DNA of 64,000 nt from NCBI GenBank assembly GCA_964345035.1, contig CAYFPO010000001.1, positions 124,001-188,000 on the forward strand, read 5' to 3'. The stretch comes from CAYFPO01 sp964345035. Lineage in GTDB: Bacteria > Fidelibacterota > Marinisomatia > SCGC-AAA003-L08 > GCA-002704045. Below the pieces are notes generated by a model that saw nothing but the letters and a program-made list of their open reading frames with translations, was not told the origin of the DNA and ran no database searches. Shown here one piece after another: positions 53,598 to 61,064 of the stretch. Position numbers and translations under genes: made by a program. Position 1 is the stretch's first letter. Every line of letters starts with the position of its first letter.

Positions 53598-55244
53598 ATG
53601 AACAATTCACAGGAAAATAAAATGGATAAGATCATATCCCTGGCTAAACAGCGGGGATTTATTTTTCAAAGCAGCGAGATCTACGGTGGATTAAAAAGTG
53701 CCTATGATTATGGTCCTTTGGGTGTGGAACTGAAACGGAATATCATGAACGAATGGTGGCGCTCAATGGTGCACGAACGGGAAGATGTAACCGGTATTGA
53801 TGCTTCAATTATTATGCACCCCAAAGTTTGGCAGGCATCAGGTCATCTGGCAGGGTTTTCCGATCCGCTGGTTGACTGTCTGATCTCAAAAGAAAGATTC
53901 AGAGCCGATAAAGCGCCACGGCCTCAATCGGGAGATGAATTACCTATTACTTGTGCTGACAAAGGTCAGGCAAAAACCTATCAGGAAACCATCAAAAAAC
54001 GTTTCAATATTGAATTGAGAAGAAATGGAAAAACGCTGAATGGTTTACGGGTAATTGATGACAACAACTTTGGATTTTTTGAGGATGATATGGATGCTGC
54101 AACAACCACCTTTCCATATACCGGGTATGTAAGTCCCACATTCGGAAGCCCATTTTTAAGTGACGAACGGCAGTTTAATTTGATGTTCCGCAGTCAGATA
54201 GGCCCTGTGGACGTACTGGGAGAAATTACGTCATTTGTAGAAAAAAATCGTGATTTGGACGGAAAGGAATTACGATCCGGTATAGAAAATCTTGTAAAGG
54301 AGTCGGCAGTGTATCTTCGCCCGGAGACCGCACAGGCAATGTTTGTCCAGTACCAGAACTGCCAGCAGACAATGAGTATGAAAGTTCCATTTGGGATCGC
54401 CCAGATGGGGAAGAGTTTCCGGAATGAAATTACCACTGAGCATTATATTTTCCGATCCTGCGAATTTGAACAGATGGAAATGGAATTTTTTGTAGAGCCG
54501 GGCACACAGAAAGAATGGTTGGAGTACTGGCGGGATACACGAATGGATTGGTGGCAGAAATTCGCCAATGATCCGGGTAAATTCAGGTACCGTGTTCACG
54601 AAGAAGATGAACTGGCACATTATGCAGATGCCTGTTATGATATTGAATATGAATACCCCTGGGGATTTGATGAGCTGGAGGGTGTTGCCAGTCGAACGGA
54701 TTACGATCTGAAAAAACATTCTGAATTTTCCGGGGCGAAATTGAGTTATTTTGACCAGCAGAAAACCGACCCCGAATCAGGAAAAAACGGATGGCGGTTT
54801 ACCCCCTACGTAATAGAACCAGCAGCAGGTGCCACCCGGGGATTACTGGTGTATCTACTGGACGGCTATCAGGAAGAAACCGTGCCGGATGCAAAAGGTA
54901 ATGAGACAACCAGGGTGGTGATGAAACTCCATCCCCGGCTTGCGCCATTCAAGGCAGCCGTACTGCCGTTGGTGAAAAAAGAAGGTCTTCCGGAAATAGC
55001 CCGGGAAATGGTGTCAGATTTTTTCAAGGCTGGGATTAATACACGGTATGATGAACAGCATTCCATTGGTAAACGCTACCGCAGGCACGATGAAGCCGGC
55101 ACACCCTATTGTATTACCATTGACGGTCAGACAAAGGAAGATAATACTGTGACTATTAGAGACAGGGATACCATGGCACAGGAACGGATCCCAGTTTCGT
55201 CTGCTCTGGAAACCATCCAGAAACGACTGACCTCCAGCCAGTAG
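53598..55244 (+). CDS. glyQS: Glycyl-tRNA synthetase (dimeric type)
   Basis: Charges tRNA-Gly. Markers of the alpha2 type: KQRGFIFQSSEIYGGLKSAYDYGPLGVELKRN at the start, WRSMVHEREDVTGIDASIIMHP, ASGHLAGFSDPLVDC, LRPETAQAMFVQYQN (motif 2 region), GKSFRNEITTEHYIFRSCEFEQMEMEFFV, and the anticodon domain ending near the C-terminus (RYRRHDEAGTPYCITIDGQT). At 548 residues it is longer than many single-chain bacterial forms. A second ATG (53622) with AGGA nearby could be the true start. It is probably co-transcribed with topA. Confidence 0.95.
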   Translation: MNNSQENKMDKIISLAKQRGFIFQSSEIYGGLKSAYDYGPLGVELKRNIMNEWWRSMVHEREDVTGIDASIIMHPKVWQASGHLAGFSDPLVDCLISKERFRADKAPRPQSGDELPITCADKGQAKTYQETIKKRFNIELRRNGKTLNGLRVIDDNNFGFFEDDMDAATTTFPYTGYVSPTFGSPFLSDERQFNLMFRSQIGPVDVLGEITSFVEKNRDLDGKELRSGIENLVKESAVYLRPETAQAMFVQYQNCQQTMSMKVPFGIAQMGKSFRNEITTEHYIFRSCEFEQMEMEFFVEPGTQKEWLEYWRDTRMDWWQKFANDPGKFRYRVHEEDELAHYADACYDIEYEYPWGFDELEGVASRTDYDLKKHSEFSGAKLSYFDQQKTDPESGKNGWRFTPYVIEPAAGATRGLLVYLLDGYQEETVPDAKGNETTRVVMKLHPRLAPFKAAVLPLVKKEGLPEIAREMVSDFFKAGINTRYDEQHSIGKRYRRHDEAGTPYCITIDGQTKEDNTVTIRDRDTMAQERIPVSSALETIQKRLTSSQ

Positions 55245-55261
55245 AGTTTATCAAATCTTAT

Positions 55262-55280
55262 CACCAAATTTAATTTGGTG
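55262..55280. terminator. Hairpin, possible glyQS terminator
   Basis: Perfect 8-base stem CACCAAAT / ATTTGGTG with a 3-base loop, 18 bases after the glyQS stop. It lacks a T-run and runs directly into a second hairpin, so termination is only likely. Confidence 0.5.
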
Positions 55281-55301
55281 AGACACAATGCTATGTGTCT
55301 C
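55280..55301. repeat. Inverted repeat GAGACACA
   Basis: Perfect 8-base stem GAGACACA / TGTGTCTC with a 6-base loop ATGCTA. A related imperfect palindrome containing GGACACAATG lies at 60033-60060, on the other side of the accessory genes. The two may be members of one dispersed palindromic family. Confidence 0.6.
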
Positions 55302-55319
55302 TACAGTATTAAATTACTC

Positions 55320-55394
55320 CCCTCACCTGGATTTATACACAATTAGCAATTAACCTGTATTTCTCCTCTCCCTTAGGGAGAGGAAGGGTGAGGG
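55320..55394. repeat. Compound REP-like palindrome
   Basis: An inner palindrome TCCTCTCCC-TTA-GGGAGAGGA (55364-55384) is enclosed by an outer 8-base pair of arms CCCTCACC (55320-55327) and GGTGAGGG (55387-55394). The C/T- and G/A-rich composition stands out from the AT-rich surroundings and is like widespread bacterial palindromic elements. The hairpin at 14840-14863 has a similar look. Confidence 0.65.
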
Positions 55395-55644
55395 ATAATA
55401 TAAGAATGACATCTTTTCACCGTGAATACACATTGAAAGATACAATCCTGCACCAACAATTGTAACAACAATTGGTTTGCCCCCTAAAATACAGCAACTT
55501 GATAACCCTTTCGTAAATTATTTGATAAATTATTTGATAAATTATTTTAAATTAAATGAGTGAATATGATTAAAACTTACAATACTAACTCTAAGACTTG
55601 TCCAGTTTGTGGGGGCAGGGCAGGAAAATGTTATCCGGCAGAAT

Positions 55645-55758
55645 ATGAGTGGAAGTAGTTTTGGTAGTGGATTTAATTTTGGGAGAGTAATGGTAATTGT
55701 GCCTTCGCTTAAAGTGGAGGTACAGGTTTTTAATACAAAAATATTGGAGGATAAATAA
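55645..55758 (+). other. Short frame with SGFNFG sequence, possible gene fragment
   Basis: An ATG-led frame of 37 codons encodes a Gly/Ser-rich start followed by SGFNFGRVMVIVPSLKVEVQ. Its 18 bases 55665-55682 recur exactly at 59956-59973, where they are read in the same frame at the broken end of another gene. It ends 3 bases before the dockerin/propeller gene. It may be a remnant rather than a functioning gene. Confidence 0.3.
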
Positions 55759-55761
55759 ACG

Positions 55762-57187
55762 ATGAAGAAAATAATAAATATAGTTTTGTTACTTGCAGGA
55801 CTAAACACTGTATTGATCCACAGTCAAATAGCAGTGGATTTACTGGGTGATGTCAATAGTGACGGTAACATTGATATACTGGATATTATGCGGACTATTG
55901 ATATTATACTGGAAATCCCCACGGTACCAGGAGAAGATGAACTCTGGGCATCGGATGTAAATGTGGATGATCTGAGCAATATTATAGATTTAGTATTAAT
56001 TGTCGAAAATATATTAGGTATAGATCACTGCCCCCCCCTGGAATTCGGTCTGTAATGATAACTTCAGCTTATGCTGTGTAGATACCACCAGCCACTATCT
56101 TTCACCCCTTGAAATAGATACCATAGGTTTTGGGAATGTTGCAGATTCTGCATCAATATCTGGAGCATTTAATGGACGTGGTTTAAGATTTCTTGATCCC
56201 GATTCTATTTATTATGGTGGGTGGATATGGACTACAGATACAGTTTGGCAAGACACTGGGTACGTAGAAATTCAAAATCAGAACAGCGGACTCCATTGGG
56301 ATGTTGATCATTATAATAACCTGCAGTTATATCCTGATTATTATTGTGAAGATTATTTTGAAGGATGTTATAATCGTCCCGGTGAGGATTTCTGGGTTTT
56401 TGATGAAAATAATATATGGATCATCCATGAAGACAGCCATCAAATACTTCGTTATAACGGGGAAGGGTATGAAGTAATGTGGACACCATATTCATGGTCA
56501 ACCAAACCCAGAAGAATATTAGGTTTTTCACCCAATGATATCTGGTTTGTGGGTTATAATGGTATGCGTCTTCGGTATTATTATGGTGAATTTACGTTAT
56601 TTGAGGATGATTTACCGGAAGTAGAATATAATTCTATTGCCGGCACAGGTCCGAACAATATTTGGGCGAGTGCCGAAGGAGACACTGATAATGGTTATAA
56701 TCAATTTTATACTTCAATATCGCATTGGGACGGTGAGAGCTGGCGGGAAGTATGGGGTGAACATTGGACTGATGATGCCGGTTATGAACCTCCGGGGATG
56801 CTTCCATGGACTCCTGTGAGAGGTGTTTATACAGATCATCCCGATAGTGTTTGGGTACTTCAAAATCAAAGTCTTTATAAAATGCATAAAGACTCCAATG
56901 GTGAAGCTGAGTTATTGGAAAATTCACATCATACAATTATATGGCATCCAAGAATGTTTAAAGGAACAAGCCATAATGATTTATGGATTTCTAGTGACCG
57001 GCAGATTATTTACCACTGGAATGGAAATACGGTTCAGGTATATGATCTACCGGACAGTGAAGTGGGACATGATGGTTCACCCGGAATAGGTGTTGATGAC
57101 AACATGATAACTATTGCAGGGTATTTATTCACAATGTGGTATGAAACAATGGGTTCGCGTATTATAAAAGCATATAGATATGAATAA
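55762..57187 (+). pseudogene. Secreted dockerin-like plus beta-propeller protein, frameshifted at a C8 run
   Basis: The first part (55762-56055) encodes a signal peptide and a dockerin-like pair near the N-terminus (DVNSDGNIDILDIM, DVNVDDLSNIIDLV) and stops soon after IDHCPP. In the +1 frame from the 8-base C run at 56031-56038 the sequence is open without a stop up to 57187, reading WNSVCNDNFSLCCVDTTSHY and on through WIWTTDTVW, FWVFDENNIWIIHED, LGFSPNDIWFVGYNG and GTGPNNIWASAEG, a propeller with repeated NDIW/NNIW strands. Removing one C joins the two into one protein of about 475 residues. Either the run is a sequence error, or the gene is off or phase-variable. Role unknown. Confidence 0.75.
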
Positions 57188-57241
57188 ATTAATTAAACAA
57201 TGTTTTATTACAGTATCTTTTTTAGACAAGAGAGATAACCA

Positions 57242-59980
57242 ATGAAAAAAACTAAATTAAGTATTACAACTCTTTTATTTATACAAACTTTATTGGGACA
57301 GGGAGATTATTTTATGGGTGGTGAGTCAACAGTATCTATGGATCACAATCCCCATCCTTGGCTCGTAGGAATACTGAATGATGAAGGTGGAGATATTATA
57401 GAACGGCTGCATTGCACCGGAGCGATTATCGCCCCGCAATGGATTATAGCTACTGCTCAATGTGTGAGTGAAGATTCAGAACCTTTTTCTCCTGAAGAAA
57501 TCCAGGTGTATTATGGTACCCGTATTTTGGATGAGGAATTGGAAAACGAAGACCATACAGTTGCCGTCGATGCAATAATACGGTATCCTCTGTTTAATGG
57601 CTTACACACAGGCGGGAATTTTGCCCTCTTAAAACTATCAGAAATATTGGATGAAGAAATCATTGAAATCATACCATTAGTGGATGATGTTTCCCTGTAT
57701 AGTGCAGGTGAAGCTGTTAGTACATCCAACTGGGTACCAGACAATGAATACAATGCATTTCCTGATTATTTATGGGTTCTTGACATGTTAGTGTATGAAG
57801 ATGAGGCTTTACAGGAAGCCAATGGTGATAATTGGGTGGGAAATGATGTCAATATATTTGCAGGTAATCATGATGCCAGTCCCTGTTTTGAAAACAGCAG
57901 CAGTCCTCTGTTTACCTATAGAGAGGATGGCAGTGAGGTATTAATTGGTTTTGCTATAAAAGGTGCAAACACAGCCTGTGGTGATGACGGCTTTTATTTG
58001 GGGCATGGTATTTACCCCGTATTTTATAATTATCTGGGTTGGATTAATATGGTGATCCAGGAGCAGGAAGCCTTAGAAATAACTTTTGCTAATATTCACG
58101 TCAGTGGTAATGAATTAGGTGGAATGTTAAAAGTAGATGGCTATTACCCCTATATACCATCGAATACAGATCTTTTTGTGCCATTAAATTCTGATTTAAC
58201 AATACATACCTTTGATGAGTTTCTCCCGGAAGGGACAGAAGATTTTAAACATCACCATTGGAATGATGACGAACTTAAATTTAGACTTATTACACAAGAA
58301 AATCTATCAGAACCTAGAGAAATGATTGCAAAATTTATACAACAATATCCTGCACAGATCGGCTCCAATGTCCCCTTGCTGCCGGTGTTGGAAATAAGAG
58401 ATCCCTGGTATATTGAACCGGATGGTGAGAATGCAGGAGAACAACTGGATGATTTTCATCATATCGAAAGTGGTGAATATGATGTATTTGTTGAAGAAGA
58501 GATAGAAGACGATGAGGCATATTATTCCATGAGAATTGCTGAAACCTTTAATACCGGAGAAATCCAGTTGGATTTCAATGAATTTGTTACCAGTAATGTG
58601 TTAATTGATAATCCTTTGGATAACCCGTTTGATGTGGTATTTTCAATTGATGCAAATTTGGCTGTCAATTATACACCATTGCTTCATTTGAACTCTGGAC
58701 AAAACCTTGTCAGTTTTCTGGCAATTCAGGTGGATAACAGTATTGGCAATATACTAAATGAAAATACTGATTATGTGACACAAGTTATCGGTGAGGGAAT
58801 TGCAGCTGATTATATTGGTGGAGGTTCTTGGGTTGGGTCGTTGGAATTTATTGAATACACAGGTGGTTACTGGGTTAATTCTTATTCAGAATTTGATATG
58901 CCGTTATTGGGCGAGATTAATAATTTTGAAACTATGTATCACCTCCATGAGGGTGCAAACCTTATTTCATATCCAAACTATATTGGTTTATCAATAGAGG
59001 ATGCGATGCAGATAGATATGCAAAAAAAGCTGTCGGGTATTATTGGTGAAGGAGTTGCTGCATCCAATCTAAACTTTGAAAGTGGAGATGTCCCGGTATG
59101 GGTTGGCAGTTTAGTTAATTTTTCACCTAATAGAGGTTACTGGTTTAAGGCGGGTGAAGATTTTGATTTATCATTTTATCCACCCACTGAGTTTTATTTT
59201 GATGAGGTTAACAGGATTGAAGTTCCTGAGTTGTTCAGTTATCATCAATCCACCAATCAGGCATTTTACTTTGTAGAAACTGCGGTAATTAATGGTGAAC
59301 CCCTATCTTCAGAGGACTGGATTGTAACCTATTCCGGCGATACCCCCACAGGTGCCAGACAATGGAATGGGAATACCATTGATGTACCTGCAATGGGAGT
59401 AGATGATTCAGAATGGACTACCGGATACTTGGAAGAAGGAGATACCCCTATCTTTACTATATATGATGCTTCTGTAGATTCTGTGTATTTTACCATACCC
59501 CCTGATGATGACCTCACTTGGGAGAATTTGAAGTTTTATACTATCCAGAATCTGGAAGCAGTAATTCCTGACATTCCCCAGAATATCACCGTGGGTAAGC
59601 AGGGTAACCACCCCATTGTTACGTGGAGCTTAAATGGTTCTGCTCAATATAATATCTGGACAAAATATACCAGTGTAACAGAACCCAGTTTCTGGTTTTA
59701 CCGTGCTTCTACATCAGACTCATTCTGGATTGATACCAATGTAACTCCCGGTAACTGGGATAAGATATATTACAAAGTTACCGCTGAAAACAGTTACGGG
59801 AACATCAGCTTATTTTCAGAAACAGTCCATATCAAAGGAGATGTGAATCACTGGTCCATGCCCCGGGATACAGATAATGGATATATTCCGGATGAATACC
59901 GATTATTCCCGGCATTTCCCAATCCCTTTAATCCGGTGATAACTAATATGTATGATAGTGGATTTAATTTTGGAATCTAA
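57242..59980 (+). CDS. Secreted trypsin-fold protein with degenerate active site and broken sorting domain
   Basis: A signal peptide is followed by an S1 (chymotrypsin) fold: HCTGAIIAPQWIIATAQC, GGNFALLKL and SPCFENSSSPLF mark the three active-site regions. The His of TAAHC is Gln73, the Asp of DIAL is Asn126, while the Ser position (Ser219) is kept, so proteolysis is unlikely. Two copies of a beta module follow (GQNLVSFLAIQ...GEGIAADY...WVGSLEF and GANLISYPNY...GEGVAASN...WVGSLVNF), then an fn3 domain (ITVGKQGNHPIVTWSL). The C-terminal sorting domain starts (FPNPFNPVI) but breaks off after 8 residues into NMYDSGFNFGI. Binding rather than cutting is the likely role. Confidence 0.75.
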   Translation: MKKTKLSITTLLFIQTLLGQGDYFMGGESTVSMDHNPHPWLVGILNDEGGDIIERLHCTGAIIAPQWIIATAQCVSEDSEPFSPEEIQVYYGTRILDEELENEDHTVAVDAIIRYPLFNGLHTGGNFALLKLSEILDEEIIEIIPLVDDVSLYSAGEAVSTSNWVPDNEYNAFPDYLWVLDMLVYEDEALQEANGDNWVGNDVNIFAGNHDASPCFENSSSPLFTYREDGSEVLIGFAIKGANTACGDDGFYLGHGIYPVFYNYLGWINMVIQEQEALEITFANIHVSGNELGGMLKVDGYYPYIPSNTDLFVPLNSDLTIHTFDEFLPEGTEDFKHHHWNDDELKFRLITQENLSEPREMIAKFIQQYPAQIGSNVPLLPVLEIRDPWYIEPDGENAGEQLDDFHHIESGEYDVFVEEEIEDDEAYYSMRIAETFNTGEIQLDFNEFVTSNVLIDNPLDNPFDVVFSIDANLAVNYTPLLHLNSGQNLVSFLAIQVDNSIGNILNENTDYVTQVIGEGIAADYIGGGSWVGSLEFIEYTGGYWVNSYSEFDMPLLGEINNFETMYHLHEGANLISYPNYIGLSIEDAMQIDMQKKLSGIIGEGVAASNLNFESGDVPVWVGSLVNFSPNRGYWFKAGEDFDLSFYPPTEFYFDEVNRIEVPELFSYHQSTNQAFYFVETAVINGEPLSSEDWIVTYSGDTPTGARQWNGNTIDVPAMGVDDSEWTTGYLEEGDTPIFTIYDASVDSVYFTIPPDDDLTWENLKFYTIQNLEAVIPDIPQNITVGKQGNHPIVTWSLNGSAQYNIWTKYTSVTEPSFWFYRASTSDSFWIDTNVTPGNWDKIYYKVTAENSYGNISLFSETVHIKGDVNHWSMPRDTDNGYIPDEYRLFPAFPNPFNPVITNMYDSGFNFGI

Positions 59981-60032
59981 ATAGTAACACTGCAACAACA
60001 GTAACCCGTTGCAATTATTTCAAAGTTTTTTT

Positions 60033-60060
60033 GTATGGACACAATGTGTTATGTCTATAC
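60033..60060. repeat. Imperfect palindrome between accessory region and glutaredoxin operon
   Basis: GTATGGACACAA pairs with TTATGTCTATAC, 12 bases with G-T wobble, closing on a 4-base loop. It resembles the GAGACACA hairpin at 55280-55301. It may terminate the preceding gene or be a dispersed repeat. Confidence 0.5.
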
Positions 60061-60180
60061 TTTGGCAATTTGAGAATCCTTTCATATATTAAATCAACCT
60101 CAACTGTCTATTTTCTTGAATGGGCTTTTCACTCACCCTGCCATCCTCTGTAAATTATCCCCCTATAAAATGAGGTTGAA

Positions 60181-60432
60181 ATGATACAAATCTATACTAC
60201 AGAGTGGTGAGCATCCTGCAGGATGGCAAAAAACTTCCTGAACGACAAGGGTTTGTCGTTTGAAGAAATTAATATTGAAGATAAAGGTATGTCCCGCCAG
60301 GATCTTGCAGAAAAAACCGGCGGTGGTACTGTACCACAGATAGTCATTAATGGTAATTCCATTGGCGGATTTGATTCACTTATGCAGTTGAGCGGATCGG
60401 GTAAACTGGATGAATTATTAAATTCTGAATGA
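60181..60432 (+). CDS. Selenocysteine-containing glutaredoxin (UxxC), UGA read as Sec
   Basis: A thiol-disulfide oxidoreductase of the glutaredoxin family. From ATG 60181, with GAGG five bases upstream, the frame reads MIQIYTTEW, then TGA at 60208-60210, then ASCRMAKNFLNDKG and on to the stop at 60432. If the TGA is selenocysteine, the product has 83 residues, the normal length, with the motif U10-A-S-C13 replacing CPYC. The rest is standard: EEINIED, the cis-Pro loop GGTVPQIVING and GGFDSLMQL. The first ATG after the TGA (60223) would lack strand 1, the active site and a proper ribosome binding site. A hairpin downstream fits a bacterial SECIS. The ATGA overlap with the next gene implies coupling. 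Sec incorporation is inferred; selA/selB/selC are outside the window. Confidence 0.82.
60234..60265 (+). promoter_or_regulatory. Candidate bacterial SECIS element
   Basis: Perfect 8-base stem AACGACAA (60241-60248) / TTGTCGTT (60253-60260) with a GGGT loop, extended by a lower CTTC/GAAG stem (60234-60237, 60262-60265) across a small internal loop. The apical loop starts with G-G, as usual for bacterial SECIS, and lies 38 bases after the UGA, at the upper edge of the usual distance. It is the element SelB would recognise to place Sec at UGA 60208. Confidence 0.7.
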
Positions 60433-61064
60433 ATTTTCTACCGGATGAAATTCAGCATTACTGTGTGGAACACTCCTGTGATGATTCACCGGTATTGGAA
60501 AAATTAACCCAATTTACAGAACAAAATGTAGAAGCGCCGGCGATGCTTTCCGGCACTCAGGTTGGCAATGTACTCCAGGGTCTGGTAAGAATGTCCGATG
60601 CAAAACGCATACTGGAAATCGGGATGTACACCGGTTACAGCGCATTGAAACTTGCAGAAGCCATCCCGGAAGATGGGGAAGTCCACACCTGCGAATTGGC
60701 AGAAAACCACTGCAGAACTGCTCAGTCATTTTTCGATCAATCTCCCCATGGTGCTAAAATTACAATCCATCAGGGAGAAGCATTGAATACCCTTGAGCAA
60801 TTTTCGGTCAACTCCTTTGATCTGACATTTATTGATGCTGACAAGAGAAATTATAACCACTATTACCAGAGATGTATGAATCTGGTAAAACCGAACGGGA
60901 TAATAGTGCTGGATAATATGCTGTGGGGCGGCTCCGTTCTGGATCCTCAGGATGACGATGCAAAAGCAATCAGAGAAACCGGTGACAAAATTCAGAAGGA
61001 TGACAGGTGTTTTAATTTTCTGTTGCCTGTAAGGGACGGACTGATGGTCTGTCTGAAAAATTGA
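60429..61064 (+). CDS. SAM-dependent O-methyltransferase (caffeoyl-CoA/catechol type)
   Basis: Class I methyltransferase of the PF01596 group. Motifs: APAMLSGTQVGNVLQGLVRM, SAM motif I ILEIGMYTGYSALKLAEAIP (about residues 57-76), acidic VHTCELAENH, FIDADKRNYNHYYQRCMNLVKPNGIIVLDNMLWGG with the metal-binding D-A-D-K and D-N. Length 211 is normal. Substrate is unknown; family members act on catechol-like diols. It overlaps glutaredoxin by ATGA and coaBC by TTGA, so all three are translated as one unit. Confidence 0.9.
   Translation: MNFLPDEIQHYCVEHSCDDSPVLEKLTQFTEQNVEAPAMLSGTQVGNVLQGLVRMSDAKRILEIGMYTGYSALKLAEAIPEDGEVHTCELAENHCRTAQSFFDQSPHGAKITIHQGEALNTLEQFSVNSFDLTFIDADKRNYNHYYQRCMNLVKPNGIIVLDNMLWGGSVLDPQDDDAKAIRETGDKIQKDDRCFNFLLPVRDGLMVCLKN

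Larger units (their letters stand above)
55245..55644. other. Repeat-rich intergenic region
   Basis: A gene-poor stretch downstream of glyQS contains three hairpin elements (listed separately), a 12-base tandem repeat AAATTATTTGAT (nearly three copies, about 55515-55550) and a 30-codon frame at 55566-55658 with a TCPVCGGRAGKC zinc-ribbon-like motif. That short frame has no good ribosome binding site and may be a gene scrap. No RNA gene was recognised. Confidence 0.5.

Noticed and set aside
55542..55808. Minus-strand frame of 88 codons
   Set aside because: Overlaps the start of the dockerin/propeller gene, has no family match and looks like an antisense shadow.
60211..60227. CATCC-TGCA-GGATG hairpin right after the UGA as the SECIS
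   Set aside because: Too close to the UGA and only five pairs; the 60234-60265 hairpin fits much better.
60223..60432. Glutaredoxin starting at ATG 60223 as a complete 69-residue protein
   Set aside because: It would lack the first strand and the active-site motif, has no proper spacing from a ribosome binding site, and ignores the perfect upstream frame with GAGG before ATG 60181.
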